Position numbers and translations under genes: made by a program | The notes under the pieces: model-generated | Seen by the model: only the letters and a program-made list of their open reading frames with translations | Told to the model about the DNA's origin: nothing | Database searches by the model: none | In this document: positions 35,816-47,639 of the stretch, one piece after another | How positions within the stretch are numbered: the stretch's first letter is position 1 | Layout of the letters: every line of letters begins with the position of its first letter | Origin: Sabellastarte sp. h YS-2021 | Taxonomy: Eukaryota; Annelida; Polychaeta; Sabellida; Sabellidae | Length of the DNA stretch: 64,000 nt | Direction of reading: 5' to 3' | Assembly: GCA_964017235.1 (NCBI GenBank) | Contig: OZ024933.1 | Location: forward strand, 57,146,255 to 57,210,254

Positions 35816-37489
35816 AAAGTTGCATCCGAATGTGTCCAGAACCTTAAGAGTTACTCTGCAACATACAAATAGACAAACTCACGCCACCAATTACATAAAC
35901 TCCTTTGTGAGAGGTAATAAATAAAAAATAACTCCAACTAACTAGAGAACTCCCATCAACCAAGAGCATGTAAGAACTATGGATGGCCTCTAGCTGAACC
36001 AATATTTGCCTGATCATTAAAAGGAAGTTAAAAACCATGAATGGCGTCACACGGAACCTCTACACTCTGTTGGGGTTAAAAAGTTCATCTGTCATAAAGT
36101 TTGGTTTTTTTGGTTAGTAATATCTAAACTAACTTTTTTTGTCACGCCCATCTCAAAGACACAGCATCAGGAATATCATAACTGAAATGACACCACGTCA
36201 AAGGCAATATCTGTAATGGCTTGAAGTGCCTCTTAAATGTTGCAATTGAACTCATTTGCATAATCTGACAAAAGTTTGATTTATTCATAAGCCAACAAGC
36301 ATGTTTACATTGGTGACATGTCAATAACCCTCTTCAAGATGACCTACTTAGAGACTCCTTATGTGAACAGTCATCTCAGTCCATATATGGTGAAAATTTA
36401 TCTCATTTTAAGTTTATATCTAAAACTCTCTTTTAAAGGAAAACTACAAGGTAATAACAGAAGTATTTCAGAAATAGAAACACAAACAAGACACTTATTG
36501 TTCATGAATTCAGGTAAAAGAATGTCCTCATCATAATGGTTAAAGATTTTATTCACTCTGTATAGTTGAAATTTCAATAGCAGGTCTATGCAGCATAATG
36601 TATTGGAGCCAATAACTGAAAACTATTGATGCGTATATTAAGGGCAACTGCAACATAATATACAGAAAACTGTTTCTTCTTGACAAACTTACCTATGCAA
36701 GTTATTACTTATTATTATATTTACTTGTGTGTTATCAATGACAACTAATTTATTATCCACTTGGTCACAAGCCGGATTATTTTGAAGAGAAGAAAAGATT
36801 TTTTAATGTTTCCCATTTGGGATCATTTCATTGTGAATAGGACCACGGGGAATTTAAATATCACCAGACATGCTAACTGGGCTTTAAGTGGTGCTGGATT
36901 ATCTGACGTGCACAAAGGAATCTATTCTGGAAATTATAAAGTAAGTGACGATTCTTAATAACTGAAAAGGTACGGGTATCTTATAAATCTCAACAAAGAC
37001 ACAGTTGTACATAGAGTTGTTAACTTAGAGTTGCCATTTAAAATATATACTGCTTCCCTCTCCATTTGGTACAGCCAATACAAATACTGTACATCTCTGC
37101 TTGTTTTAAGGAGGCATTTAGAGTGACTTACTTTATTTAAAAAATGCATTAACAAACTTCCCTTGAATCCAGAATGTTTTAAGGGGTGTGGAAGGGAAAA
37201 TAATTTCAACTTGAAATCAACGCTCCACATAGGAGTAGCACCAATCAACATATAGCTTACAAATAATTATGTTTATATCAGAGATCCTGATTGGCCAAGC
37301 ACAATTTCATTGCTTATATTTTATTTTTCCTACCAATATGCGGATATTTAGTAAATTAACAACCCATTTAATAACTGATGTTTTTGATATTGATTTTTGT
37401 CCAGTAAGCAGATCAGTGGCTTCAAAACACACTGAGTAACATACTTTGCAAAAAAAAAATTGCAAAGTATATACTCGGCTCGCCTCCAA

Positions 37490-37655
37490 GTGCTTTTGTT
37501 TGTCTGTTTATTTGTATAAGCTGAATTACAAAATACAACTGTTTCGATCTTCTTGGAAAAAAATGAGATGAGTTTTGGTCCAACCTAGATGCTGTGAAAT
37601 ATCGAGACTGATCTAGATCACTGGATGCAAAAAAATATCAGAGTAGTAAAGAGTA
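37490..37655 (+). repeat. Fragment of the ACCTCTGCCA-end repeat family
   Basis: TTTGTTTGTCTGTTTATTTG, GATGAGTTTTGGTCCAACCT and CTGATCTAGATCACTGGATG follow the order of the copy at 57699. The inverted ends are lost. Confidence 0.6.
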
Positions 37656-39767
37656 GTAAGCATTTTGTGTTACAGATGGGACCATTTATGGTGGGGAATA
37701 GTGTGTCAATAGTGTAAATGAACCATTCCTATAACTCTGACCATACTATAAGGTGTTACTTATACAGTTATTCTATAGTAGTGGCCTTCTCTGTATATTT
37801 TAATGGGCCTTAAACGTTCTCCCATTGCTTTCTATTGATGTTTTCAGCCTGCATATGAAAAAAATTATTCATCTAGGCAACTCCATCAAAGCTCTCAGCA
37901 CTGAAGAGCTAGTCAATAATGTAGCCACGAACATATCTATTTTCATTTACTGATATGTAAGAGTTTTCAGCTGAAAGCAAAAATAAAATAATTTATGCTA
38001 ATCAATGACTGGCAAAATAAACACAAAGATATGACTATCTTTTGTCATAAATTGAAGAGTAAATACACAAAACCCAGTGCTGTAACGCCTAGTTACTTTG
38101 TGTCAGTTTTTTTTTTTTTTGCAAAATGTTTCATTCTTCTGTGGGATTCATTGGGAAGGATGGGATTGATACTCTCTAATAAATTTGTAACATTTATCTA
38201 TTACAACAGACACAATTCTATAGAGATATAAAAAGAATAAGCAATTCACCTTACTCCCTTAATTTTCCCTCGTTTCTCCAACATATCTTATTTACAACCT
38301 TCTCAAATCAACAGCTAAATGTTAATTAAGTAACCATTCTGTTTCTGCCCCTAGAATATGCTTGCCCAGAGATTAAGCACTACAGAAGCAGGATAAGAAT
38401 AGATAGCATATTTATATTTCCAGCATAGTTACTATTATGGTACATTTTTTTTTACAAATATCCATCTTGTAAAGCACTGTTGCATGATAAAAAATATAAG
38501 TTCTTACTTGCCAGCATTTTTGCGAGGTTCAGTTTTATGCCCAAGTCAGACAGTGGCAAATTTTTATTTCCGAATATCTGTGAATTATTTGATGTTCTTG
38601 ACGGATTTGTCATTGTTTTACCATTGTCTTCAACCCTCTTTATTTTTCACCGCCTCAAGGTAACAACAACCTGATGTTAAAAACTACTGCAGGTATTCGT
38701 CACCTTTGAATTTTGCTATGATAATTCTCCTTAATTTTTATTCCGTTCTTTCAAACTGTGACTCCATCATAGGGTAGGCGCCAACAAGTTATATTAGTTT
38801 CTTGTACTCAGTAAATTCTTCCTTCTTCTCAACTCAGTCTTTCTTTGTGGCAGAAGAGTCTACAGATTGCATTCATTCTTGCCTATTTGTAGCTAATATG
38901 TGGGTGCATGCAGGACAATAACATGTATCTTCACTACTTGGTAGGGTAATCTTGTTGATGTTTGGACTCAAGACGGTTAAAGAATGCCAAACCGTAGATA
39001 TCTATAATTATTTTAATCGTGTGACCACACTTTCCCATCTTTCTGTGCAAATGCCAGGGAATGTAAAATTCCGTTGTTTTTTTTTTATTTGCCAAGATCT
39101 TCGTACTAACCTCCCCGGCATATGACCTGGGCATTAAGTGAATTTACTGTATTTAAAATCACTAGAAACTTATGTTGTGTATACAGTTTTACACTTGACT
39201 GTCGCCTCAATAATTTACAGCTTCAATTACTGCTTTATCGGAATGACTGAGAGAATCATTATGTCAGAGATTTGTGTTTGTATTAACTTAGAGGGTGGGA
39301 TCAAAACTCTTACAATAGGTTAAGAAAATAAACTATGAGACATAACAATACTTGTAAATATATTCTATGTATACAATGTTCAGCTAAAGTAAATCGCATG
39401 GCAATAATTTGTGTGGAGAGATATCATTATACACCTGTTAATACAAACATATCTATTGATACAACTGTATTGAAGACATGTAGAATCTCAATGACCATGT
39501 ATAGTGACAAAAGTTGGATCGAACAGGAATTAGATTAATCCCTTTGAACATTTTGTCTGAGAGGGTAACAAACCATCTTTCAAAACAGGCTTCACTTATG
39601 TAATAAACATAATACTTAAGTATTTATACGTATGTGTTAATATAATTAAATTACATATATATCGGCAATATGAAATTAAGCTTTTAAATCAAACCAAAAT
39701 ATAAATATTCTTCTAGTACCTTTGATCCAATCTCGTGACATAGTGTTAGATTTGATTTAATTACTTT

Positions 39768-39840
39768 TGACATCACTGTCAACACATTATTTGGGTTATA
39801 TCACAACGGGTAGTTTTCTGAGCAGAGAAAAAGAAGAATA
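39768..39840 (-). repeat. SINE tail relic, first family
   Basis: TTTTGACATCACTGTCAACA and GGGTTATATCACAACGGGTA correspond to the reversed 3' part of the first SINE family. Confidence 0.55.
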
Positions 39841-40207
39841 CTCAGTTCCAGTTTAACAGAAGATTCTACATAATTGGTTGTAAATACCACAGGAATAAGT
39901 CTTTCTCCCGTAAAGATAAGTCCTAATACCTCGAGGATAAATCTTAGGTGACTTATGACCTAAAACATAGGTAATAATTACTTAAGACAGAAATGATTTT
40001 TACACATATTTGATAATGGAATGAGTATCTAAGATCCCTAGTCATAATAGTAAGCTGTAAGCCCACAGTTATAAGTCATAAGTTATTTATGTCCTAAAGG
40101 ATCAATCGGGACAACTGAGGAAAGAAAATCTCACTCTCAAAGCGTTTTAAACATGTTTAAAATGGTATGAGCATCTGAAATCACTATATTTACATACCCA
40201 ACCTTTA

Positions 40208-40318
40208 CGGCTAAAAATAAGCTCTTCAAGCAAGATTATGCTTGAGACTGCATTTTCCCAATGACTAAAAAATAAGCAGTTAAACCAATAAGAATATGCT
40301 TGGGAATGCATTTATGCA
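40208..40318. repeat. Tandem dimer, unit about 57 bp
   Basis: CTAAAAATAAGCTCTTCAAG…AAGATTATGCTTGAGACTGC is followed by CTAAAAAATAAGCAGTTAAA…AAGAATATGCTTGGGAATGC. The two units are diverged. Confidence 0.55.
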
Positions 40319-41276
40319 GGCAGTTTGGAGGCAAATCCTTGACAGTGGAACAGGGGTATTATTTTAAGCAGAATTAATTTTTTTTAACATTAACTTCCTT
40401 ATTTAAAAATCAGTCATAAAATATAAGATAAGTTAAGATATTTAAGGTAAAATCTAAATGCTGAATGCCACATCTGAAGAACTGTACAATACCCAATTCA
40501 CACTCAAGTTTTGAGGTTAGGTTTCCCATTGGACAAGTCTTATTTCTCTTCAAGGAATATTGTGCACTTTAGTTTTGCTAAATCATTTTTGATATGTGGA
40601 CATTTTGTTGATGTGTGGCTATATATGTACAAATTATGTAAATTAAACAAGCCATGGTTTCAACCCTGACACCTGAGCAAGCTATGTTATGTTATCTGGA
40701 CTAAAATCTTTGTGTATGATGTTGCATTCCAAAGCTTAGGAAAAAATTTCTCCTCCTCTATTTGCCCAACAGTGGAGGTCTATTGTATTCAAAAGACAGC
40801 GAGGTATTACTGGTTTGGTACTCAATGCACACAATCCATGAGCTAAGCTATTATCCCCAGGCAATTATGTTAATATACATTGAGTAATTTGTGTAAAAAT
40901 GGGGACCATAGTAGTTTTCTCTCCATAAAAGCAATTAAACTTATGTTTGCATTCTGTGTGGAAATGTTCCTTTGTGAAAACTATGGCTGGATTAGGTATT
41001 GACAGATTTATGCATATGTATATATTTATATCCACTCCACAAGTGTCATAATTTTGTACATATTTACATGAAGCCTACCTATATTTATGTGTATATATAT
41101 ATATATTAATGTATTGTAGGGACTACCACTTATAATGCAACAACTCTTCTCTGTTCTTTGACAATTAAGCCACACATGTACAATGAGTATAATTCTTTAA
41201 TCCAGTGGCTTGGTAGAGTATTATGATGTACAATATCCAGTGATAATCTGCTGATGATCCTCTGGTATTGTAGACG

Positions 41277-43271
41277 ATGGCTACAGTGAAAAGACCACCC
41301 CGTGGTAGGATAATCAAACCGTCTGTAAAAGAAAAGAGAGAGAGCAGAGGTCGACTCACTCTACCTATAATACATGTCAGTGGGAAGCATTTGAGTACTA
41401 CAAGCACAGCAGATATTTCACCAATGTCACATGAGGGCTCGAAGAATCATAAAGTGAGAGTAAAACAGACTAAAGACAAAACTCCGCATTGTCATCTTGA
41501 AGAGCATACTCCTGCTGGTTTTACCACTTGTATCGCCACTCCGCAACTCGCAGAAAATCCTCATCCCATGCAAGAACCTGTGCCATATCGCTTTAGTTTT
41601 CGAAAGTCTGAGGAACATCTAGAAACTCCTGACAGCTTATGGCAAAGTGGACTAATGCTTGCAGATCGTGATAACATGTTCAGCAGAGAAAGGTCATATG
41701 TTCTATCGACTCCTTTCAATGGGACGCGTCCTCAGAATGATTTTGATAAGGAAAAGCTGTCAGAATTACAGATTGTTGTTGGTGATGGCACAGTGCATGA
41801 CAAGCCAAGTAAACGGAGACTCTTGAGAAAACCCTTGCCTTTTAGTCACTACAAGAAGTCTCAAAAGGTTCGGATAATTCACCCAGTTGAATACGGATAT
41901 GAGAGCAGTTACGACAGTCTTAGACTGAGTTTACTGGGACAACAAGCAAGTGATACTGCTAAACATGAAGATCCAGGTGGTGAAGAGGACATCAAAAAGC
42001 AATCCAAAAAACTGGTCACCACTTGGCTGAAACAAATTGACCGTAAAATAGATAAGAATCAAGGTGGTGATGTAGAACGTGAATATTTATCTGATGATGA
42101 ATCAGATCTTGAGGTTGGAGTGAATAAAACTAGTGTGGATAAATCGTTACAAGAAAAACAAGCCAGACATACACATCGGAGCAGAAAGTCGGGTAGGTTA
42201 CTTCCTGTTATAAACAGCATGAGTCCCCAAAGTAAAATGTCAGCTCAGTATTTAGATAATATTCAAGGTGAATATCAGGGGGAAATGCAAGAAAATAGAG
42301 AAGACTTTCAAAATACATCACTGAACCTGCCAGCTATATCTACCAAAGAACCTGTAAATGATAACCACGTGCACATAAGTGATACCAATGAAAATATACC
42401 ACCGGAGGTTTTAGAGACACGTAAAACAGAATCACATGTAAATGAGTTTGACAGTGAGCATTTACCTTCTATTTTACTTCCATCTGGTGAAGATTCTGAG
42501 TTACTGGAAAGAGAGAGACTGAAGTTGATACACTTGGACAAACATGGTTTGGATATAGCCAATCATCTCCCTTATAGTATTCACTCAGAGCCTTGCTATC
42601 CTAGTTTTGCAATGAACTCTTTCAATTCTAAGGGAACATCCAGTCGCAGTATAACACATAAGAACAAGAGCCTACGGGACATGGCATCAGCATTTAAATC
42701 AAGGATGGGCTATGCTGTAGCAAGCCCAACACATTGCGGTGATCGCATGTGGAAGGACAGAATTTCAAATTACTCTTCAACTGTAATACACCATGAATCA
42801 TATGATCATTTTGCAAGGCAGAAATTCCCTAAACCGAAACCTAATGAAAGCAGTGGTAGTGATCCTAAGAATCGTATACCAACCTTCGCCAATGCTCATG
42901 GAACATTTCGCAAGCCACTTTACGAAAGGAACACCTCTGCACGGTCCTTATCGGAAGACTCTGGGCGCAGTAAACGAAACAAAAGTGGTGATCAGCTCAC
43001 TAAGATTAAGCTTAAAACTAGAGAGTTTTCAAATGCTTCTTTAAACTCTCTAAACAGTTCTATGAAATCAGACAGAAATTCCGGGGTTTTTAGAGGACGC
43101 AAGTTTTCTGGTGGATCTCAGGATCCAGATACAACCAAAACGAGAAGACTTCACCGGTCAGACTCTACTGTCTCATTAAATTCTGTGAAAGGGAGTTCAA
43201 AGAAAGGATCTAGTAAACTGAAGAGACGTGGATCTAAGCATAGGGCAATTGGAATAGGAGTGAATGAATGA
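41277..43271 (+). CDS. Unrecognised basic, Ser-rich protein, 664 aa (gene B)
   Basis: By far the longest open frame in the window (664 codons). The start ATG has a good context (ACGATGG, A at -3 and G at +4) and lies four bases after a possible acceptor (CTGGTATTGTAG), so a 5' UTR intron is likely. The N-terminus is basic (KRPPRGRIIKPSVKEKRESR). Residues about 100-225 hold the least repetitive text, with PYRFSFRKSEEH and LPFSHYKKSQKVRIIHPVEY. A possible short helix, LVTTWLKQIDRKID, lies near residue 245-260 and an acidic SDDESDLE near 272. The last 150 residues are dominated by Ser, Arg, Lys and Asn, with repeated R/K-x-x-S sites (RRLHRSDSTVSLNS) and a Lys/Arg-rich end that could serve as a nuclear signal. 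No membrane span, signal peptide or catalytic motif is seen. It is probably disordered and phosphorylated. It could also be a large last exon of a bigger gene. The family is not recognised. Confidence 0.82.
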   Translation: MATVKRPPRGRIIKPSVKEKRESRGRLTLPIIHVSGKHLSTTSTADISPMSHEGSKNHKVRVKQTKDKTPHCHLEEHTPAGFTTCIATPQLAENPHPMQEPVPYRFSFRKSEEHLETPDSLWQSGLMLADRDNMFSRERSYVLSTPFNGTRPQNDFDKEKLSELQIVVGDGTVHDKPSKRRLLRKPLPFSHYKKSQKVRIIHPVEYGYESSYDSLRLSLLGQQASDTAKHEDPGGEEDIKKQSKKLVTTWLKQIDRKIDKNQGGDVEREYLSDDESDLEVGVNKTSVDKSLQEKQARHTHRSRKSGRLLPVINSMSPQSKMSAQYLDNIQGEYQGEMQENREDFQNTSLNLPAISTKEPVNDNHVHISDTNENIPPEVLETRKTESHVNEFDSEHLPSILLPSGEDSELLERERLKLIHLDKHGLDIANHLPYSIHSEPCYPSFAMNSFNSKGTSSRSITHKNKSLRDMASAFKSRMGYAVASPTHCGDRMWKDRISNYSSTVIHHESYDHFARQKFPKPKPNESSGSDPKNRIPTFANAHGTFRKPLYERNTSARSLSEDSGRSKRNKSGDQLTKIKLKTREFSNASLNSLNSSMKSDRNSGVFRGRKFSGGSQDPDTTKTRRLHRSDSTVSLNSVKGSSKKGSSKLKRRGSKHRAIGIGVNE

Positions 43272-43828
43272 AATCCCATACATATTAAAATTTATTGTTT
43301 TTCCTTATGCTGTTAAGAGTACTTTATAGGAGATATTGAAATATACTGCTAAAAAGACAGAAAATATGTTATAGTTTATTTTTTCTTATCAAATGATATT
43401 TAGCTCCCTGATGTGACAAGTTCAGATTAAAAGAAAAGAGTTCCTTTCTTATGTGTCTTTATTGTTGGATTTTAATTCACTATTTTGATTCACAAAGATT
43501 GTAGTTCCACATGGCTCAAATAAGTTTGGTCTCTGGGAAAATGGGCATTTAACCTCAAGGTAAAAACATCTTACCTTTGACCTGAGAGGTAATTAATAAG
43601 CTATTGCTTTGTAAAGTAATAAATTGGAAAAAATCTAAGATCAACAAGTTCACATCATGGTCAAACTTCTCACTTGATTTACTTCTATTTGAAGACTGAT
43701 ATTAGTTAATGTAATTCTGTACTCCAAAATGTAATTTTAGATGCAACCTATTCATTGCAGGATTCAGGAAATATAGCACACACATTTCTATCCCTATGTA
43801 ATAATTACATTTATATTTGCTACCTTTT
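43272..43828 (+). other. Probable 3' UTR and flank of gene B
   Basis: AT-rich sequence after the TGA at 43269-43271. ATTAAA lies at 43426-43431 and AATAAA at 43618-43623; either could direct polyadenylation. No repeat is present until the SINE at 43842. Confidence 0.5.
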
Positions 43829-44074
43829 TCTTTTGTCATGAGGGGGGCTCGGTGGTGTAGAGGTTAGAGTTCTCACCTCCAACCTCTGAGGCCGCCAGTT
43901 CAAATCTCGGGCCAGGCACTTCATGTTGGAAAGTTGGTAGTTACTTGCCGATGCCCGGTGGTTTACAGTGCAGTATGCACTGGTTTCCTCCACCTGTAAA
44001 CTACCCGCCGCAATATGACCCTGGCTGTTGAACGTGACGTAAAACAACAAATAAATCTAAATCTTTTGTCATGA
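43829..44074 (+). repeat. First-family SINE with 13 bp target duplication
   Basis: TCTTTTGTCATGA at 43829-43841 is repeated exactly at 44062-44074 and brackets the element. Head: GGGGGGCTCGGTGGTGTAGA and GTTCAAATCTCGGG. Body: AAGTTGGTAGTTACTTGCCG and GCCCGGTGGTTTACAGTGCA. Tail: CTGGCTGTTGAACGTGACGT then AAAACAACAAATAAAT. The exact duplication shows insertion by target-primed reverse transcription and, with the intact head, a fairly young copy. The 76-codon minus-strand frame across it is not a gene. Confidence 0.93.
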
Positions 44075-44539
44075 AATGGCCAAATGATTTGTTTAGGGTA
44101 TGAAATGTTCATCAACTGCTTCTTAATTGTATACAATGTATATTATTTAACTGAAAGTGTGTAAAAATAGTATTTAAAACTGCAATATATTAAATCCTGT
44201 GTCCAAATAAAAATCATCTATATTATTTTCTGCAACTTACTCACTCATTTAAAAATACATTCCTTTGGCACAAAAAGGCAAAAGTAGTGTTACTTATTAT
44301 TCGTGCCCCTGGATGACTGTTGTGACTTTTCCTCTCGACTGACACAATAATGACTCAATCTCCACCATCTGACAGACTCTAAGGCCCAACTATTCATAAA
44401 CATATTGATCTGTCACGGGTCCATCGATATAAGCACATACACGATGAAGTCATGAGGGTAATCTTATTGGTGGTAGGACTTATTTTTTCACTCATGAAGG
44501 CCAGGAGCGTAATCTAGGATTGTAAAAATATAGCCAAGC

Positions 44540-44625
44540 GATATTTTTTTCCAAAAAGATTAGTCGTAGGAGTCATCCGATTGATATTTTTTTCCAAAAA
44601 GATTAGTTGTAGAAGTCATCTGGCC
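44540..44625. repeat. 43 bp tandem duplication
   Basis: GATATTTTTTTCCAAAAAGA then TTAGTCGTAGGAGTCATCC, followed 43 bp later by GATATTTTTTTCCAAAAAGA then TTAGTTGTAGAAGTCATCT. Confidence 0.85.
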
Positions 44626-44819
44626 TTTTAAAAACAATTTTTATGCTTTGAGTCATAGCAGTAAGGAGCAGGTCATCATGCTTATATTTTGATTGTATGA
44701 TTTACCTTTTCACTCTTTTGGACATATCCCATGGTGCACAAGTGAAGTAGATTTCTGAGCCATTTCTGACAGCATCAAATCAAAGTAACAACACCCCCTC
44801 CTGTGACATTCATACTTCC

Positions 44820-45058
44820 GGGGGGGCAGGATGTGTAGTGGTTAGAGCGTTCGCCCTCAACCTCTGAGGTCACCAGTTCGAATCTCAGCCTGGGCTCTTC
44901 ATGTTGGAAAGTCGTAAGTTACTTGCCGATGCCCAGTGTTTTACAGTGCAGAATCCTGGCCAACCAGTATGCACTCGTTCCTCCACCAGTACACTACCCA
45001 TTGTAATATGACCCTGGCTGTTAAAAAAGATTTAAAACAAAAAAAAATAAACTAAATC
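44820..45058 (+). repeat. First-family SINE
   Basis: Head GGGGGGCAGGATGTGTAGTG and CCAGTTCGAATCTCAGCC. Body GTAAGTTACTTGCCGATGCC and GTTTTACAGTGCAGAATCCT. Tail CATTGTAATATGACCCTGGC with a decayed AAAGATTTAAAACAAAAAAA end. It lies about 750 bp downstream of its better-preserved relative at 43829. Confidence 0.9.
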
Positions 45059-45567
45059 CAATCCAATAACTCACAAAAGTGTATAACAGGTTTGAATGCA
45101 TTTGTAAATAGCATTTATATTATGGAGATAATGTGAATGGTTAAAACTGGTAAAAATAAATTCACTTAAAGGGCATTTGCTTTTTGGGTCTAAATTCCGG
45201 TAAAAGAGAATGTGTGAAAGGTTATCAGTATGGATTTATAGCTCCAAATCTTTCAGCATGACATTTGTCAAATGTTTGTGGTTTCCATTGCCACAAACTT
45301 CAAACACAGCCAAGTTTAGCACCGCATAAAAGATCCTCAGATCTTACATAACTTATATAAAATAGTTATGGTAATAATTTATAAAATCCAATCTTTCTCT
45401 TCAGTAACTTTAATGGAACAACATTCCAGACAGACTTTCATCCATATATGAATTGAACACTGTCTGGTTATAGATTTGGTAAAAGTGCTGTAACATGGTT
45501 AAAATAAGCCCTTCTCAAATGTGACACTTGAAACTTGTCAATATGCCAGAGATAGATATGCGTTAAT

Positions 45568-45754
45568 CCTGGCTCGGATTCATCAAACATACTTAAGATA
45601 AGGTGACCTTAGATGTAATCAAGGAAAGGTTTTTCCCTTTAGTTTTTCTTAGACTCGAATTTCACCAAAATAAGTGTTGCAATGTTTGTAAATACTGATT
45701 TCATAATATCTTACTTGAAATCTGAGTAATACTTATTGTGAATAAAGCCCCAGG
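45568..45754. mobile_element. MITE-like element, 187 bp
   Basis: Imperfect terminal inverted repeats of about 27 bp: the left end has CCTGGCTCGGATTCATCAAA, and the right end, read on the minus strand, has CCTGGGGCTTTATTCACAAT. The interior is short and non-coding (CTTAAGATAAGGTGACCTTA…). The target duplication is unclear. Confidence 0.55.
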
Positions 45755-46304
45755 TCTGTCAAATGTTAGCTGATAATGTAACACTATAAATGTTAGTCCA
45801 CATCAAGCATAATGGGTACAATACACTTTCAATTTAAATGAGCTAGGTGGTGGTGCTGTAGTTAATGAGAAAATACACAAATGCCTTATCATGAAAATTT
45901 TTCACCAAGTGATATATACTGCTTTAAGCCTAAACCTATGCTCAGGAGTATCATCCAGGCAATGTACTGAATGGGATGTTAAAACGAAAAAGTATTTGAA
46001 TCAAATTCTTTAGTCATCAAAAGATAGTCTTATTATCCTTGTTGGCATCAACACCAATAACACTTCTAAGGCCTGCAGTGAACTTCAACCAGTTAAAATG
46101 TATGAATTGGGGGTAGTCTCTGTACAAATCAAAGGGCCTGAGATTGGGCCAAGTCAGTTCCTAAATATATGAATAACACCTCAAATTTTGGCATAACAGG
46201 CAGAAGCTTTTCCCTTTACTGTACAGCACAATAGATACACATATCCTGGGGGTGAATCCTGTTATTCTTTGTTTGGATTAGCTCAACCAACAGCCTGATA
46301 ATCC

Positions 46305-46364
46305 TGTTATATACAACACTGGAGTATTTGACAAAGAAAACATGGAGAAGTGTTGTATATAACA
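46305..46364. repeat. Perfect 16 bp inverted repeat
   Basis: TGTTATATACAACACT (46305-46320) and AGTGTTGTATATAACA (46349-46364) are exact reverse complements with a 28 bp spacer. It could form a hairpin or be the ends of a tiny foldback element. Confidence 0.85.
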
Positions 46365-47197
46365 CTTAATGGGTTTGTTATAGAAAACAACAGGTATAAG
46401 TGGATTTGCTCTTTTAATGGGGGGTAAGCTTCAAAAGCCACCACCTCTTAAAGCCTTAAAGAGATATCTAACCACCAGCAAAGAAACAAATATCTTAAGT
46501 TATGAAAATTACTGAAATAATATCAGCTGAACTATAATTTAAAGAAAATAGCATCGGAGATGCCCATACCCATGGCCTGGGGAAATATTTTTCAACAGTA
46601 TGAGATATAGAAGTGGAAAAAGTACAAAGATCAGGAGACTTTCAGAGCAGTGTCAGTTATGTAAAGGTCCAAATAATGATTTTAAGTACAGAATATAACG
46701 TTTAAGAGATGGAAAATGTATGAACGGAAAAAGTACTGAAACAAGACAATTCGATAGTAAGACGACAGCGTTAATCAGTAAACTTATGAAGTTCGAAGCT
46801 ATAAAATTTATCAACTGAAGCATAGCACTGAAATAGCACAATAAGAGTATATATAATAATCAGTTGCAGCAATCCATATAACTTTCTGATAAAAGAAATA
46901 TGTCTCAAATATGGCAGGTGAACACACTTTGGCAGAGCCAAGGTTAAAGAATGTACCATGATGTAGTATACACTACTCAACCAAAGACCCATTCAAGAAT
47001 AAACTTTCAACACCTTACAACTTCTGAGATATGACTAAGACTAGATTCCAAAGATCAAGATCACTACAGCAAGGTCAAATATCAAAGCAAGGTGGGTCTT
47101 ATAATTCACAACCAGAAATAGGACACACTGGCATGCGTAATGTCCACCCAAAGGGAAGCATGAGTTTTGCTCTAAAACTTGGACAAAATTGGCAAGA

Positions 47198-47625
47198 GTA
47201 GATTGCTGAGATACCCTGTGGATGGAAAATTTCGACAAAATCGCTCTATCTTGCACAGTTAAGGAGATAGAAGCAAATTTGTGCTTTTCCATTTTTGGCA
47301 AAAATTCGAAAATTCAAAATGGCCGCCATTTTTGGGGGAGAGGAAATTTTTTGAAAATTGCGAGGAGTACATTGCCCAGACACCCTGTGGGTCGAAAATT
47401 TCGACAAAATCGCAATATCTCGCACGGTTAAGGAGATAGAAGCAAATTTGTGTTTTTCCATTTTTGGCAAAAACTCGAAAATTCAAAATGGCTGCCATCT
47501 TTGGGGAGAGGAAAGTTTTTTTAAATTACCAATAGTAAATTTCATAGATACTCTCTGGGTCGAAAATTTCGCCGAAATTGCTCTATCTCGCACAGTTAAG
47601 GAGATAGACATATTTATGTTTTTTG
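47198..47625 (+). repeat. 169 bp tandem array, 2.5 units
   Basis: Units start at 47198, 47367 and 47535 (the last is partial). Each has GTCGAAAATTTCG(A/C)C-type text, GCACAGTTAAGGAGATAGAA, CATTTTTGGCAAAAA and TTCAAAATGG(C)CGCCAT. The palindrome AAAATGGCCGCCATTTT at about 47317 contains a YY1-like core (ATGGC). The overlapping frames on both strands are shadows of this periodicity. Confidence 0.9.
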
Positions 47626-47639
47626 CTATGTAGCTATTA

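Larger units (their letters stand above)
35820..41272. other. Intergenic or intronic stretch upstream of gene B
   Basis: No gene is supported. It contains an exon-like block at 36776-36940 with a strong donor (AAATTATAAA|GTAAGTGACG) but frames broken by stops, a fragment of the ACCTCTGCCA-end family (37490-37655), a SINE relic (39768-39840) and a short tandem dimer (40208-40318). A promoter or 5' UTR exon of gene B would lie here, but no TATA box or initiator can be singled out in such AT-rich DNA. Confidence 0.35.

Noticed and set aside
36761-36958. Exon-like block with a strong donor (GTAAGTGACG) and protein-like text in two frames
   Set aside because: Each frame is interrupted or lacks a good acceptor, and no family is recognised. 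At most a broken exon; not strong enough to annotate.
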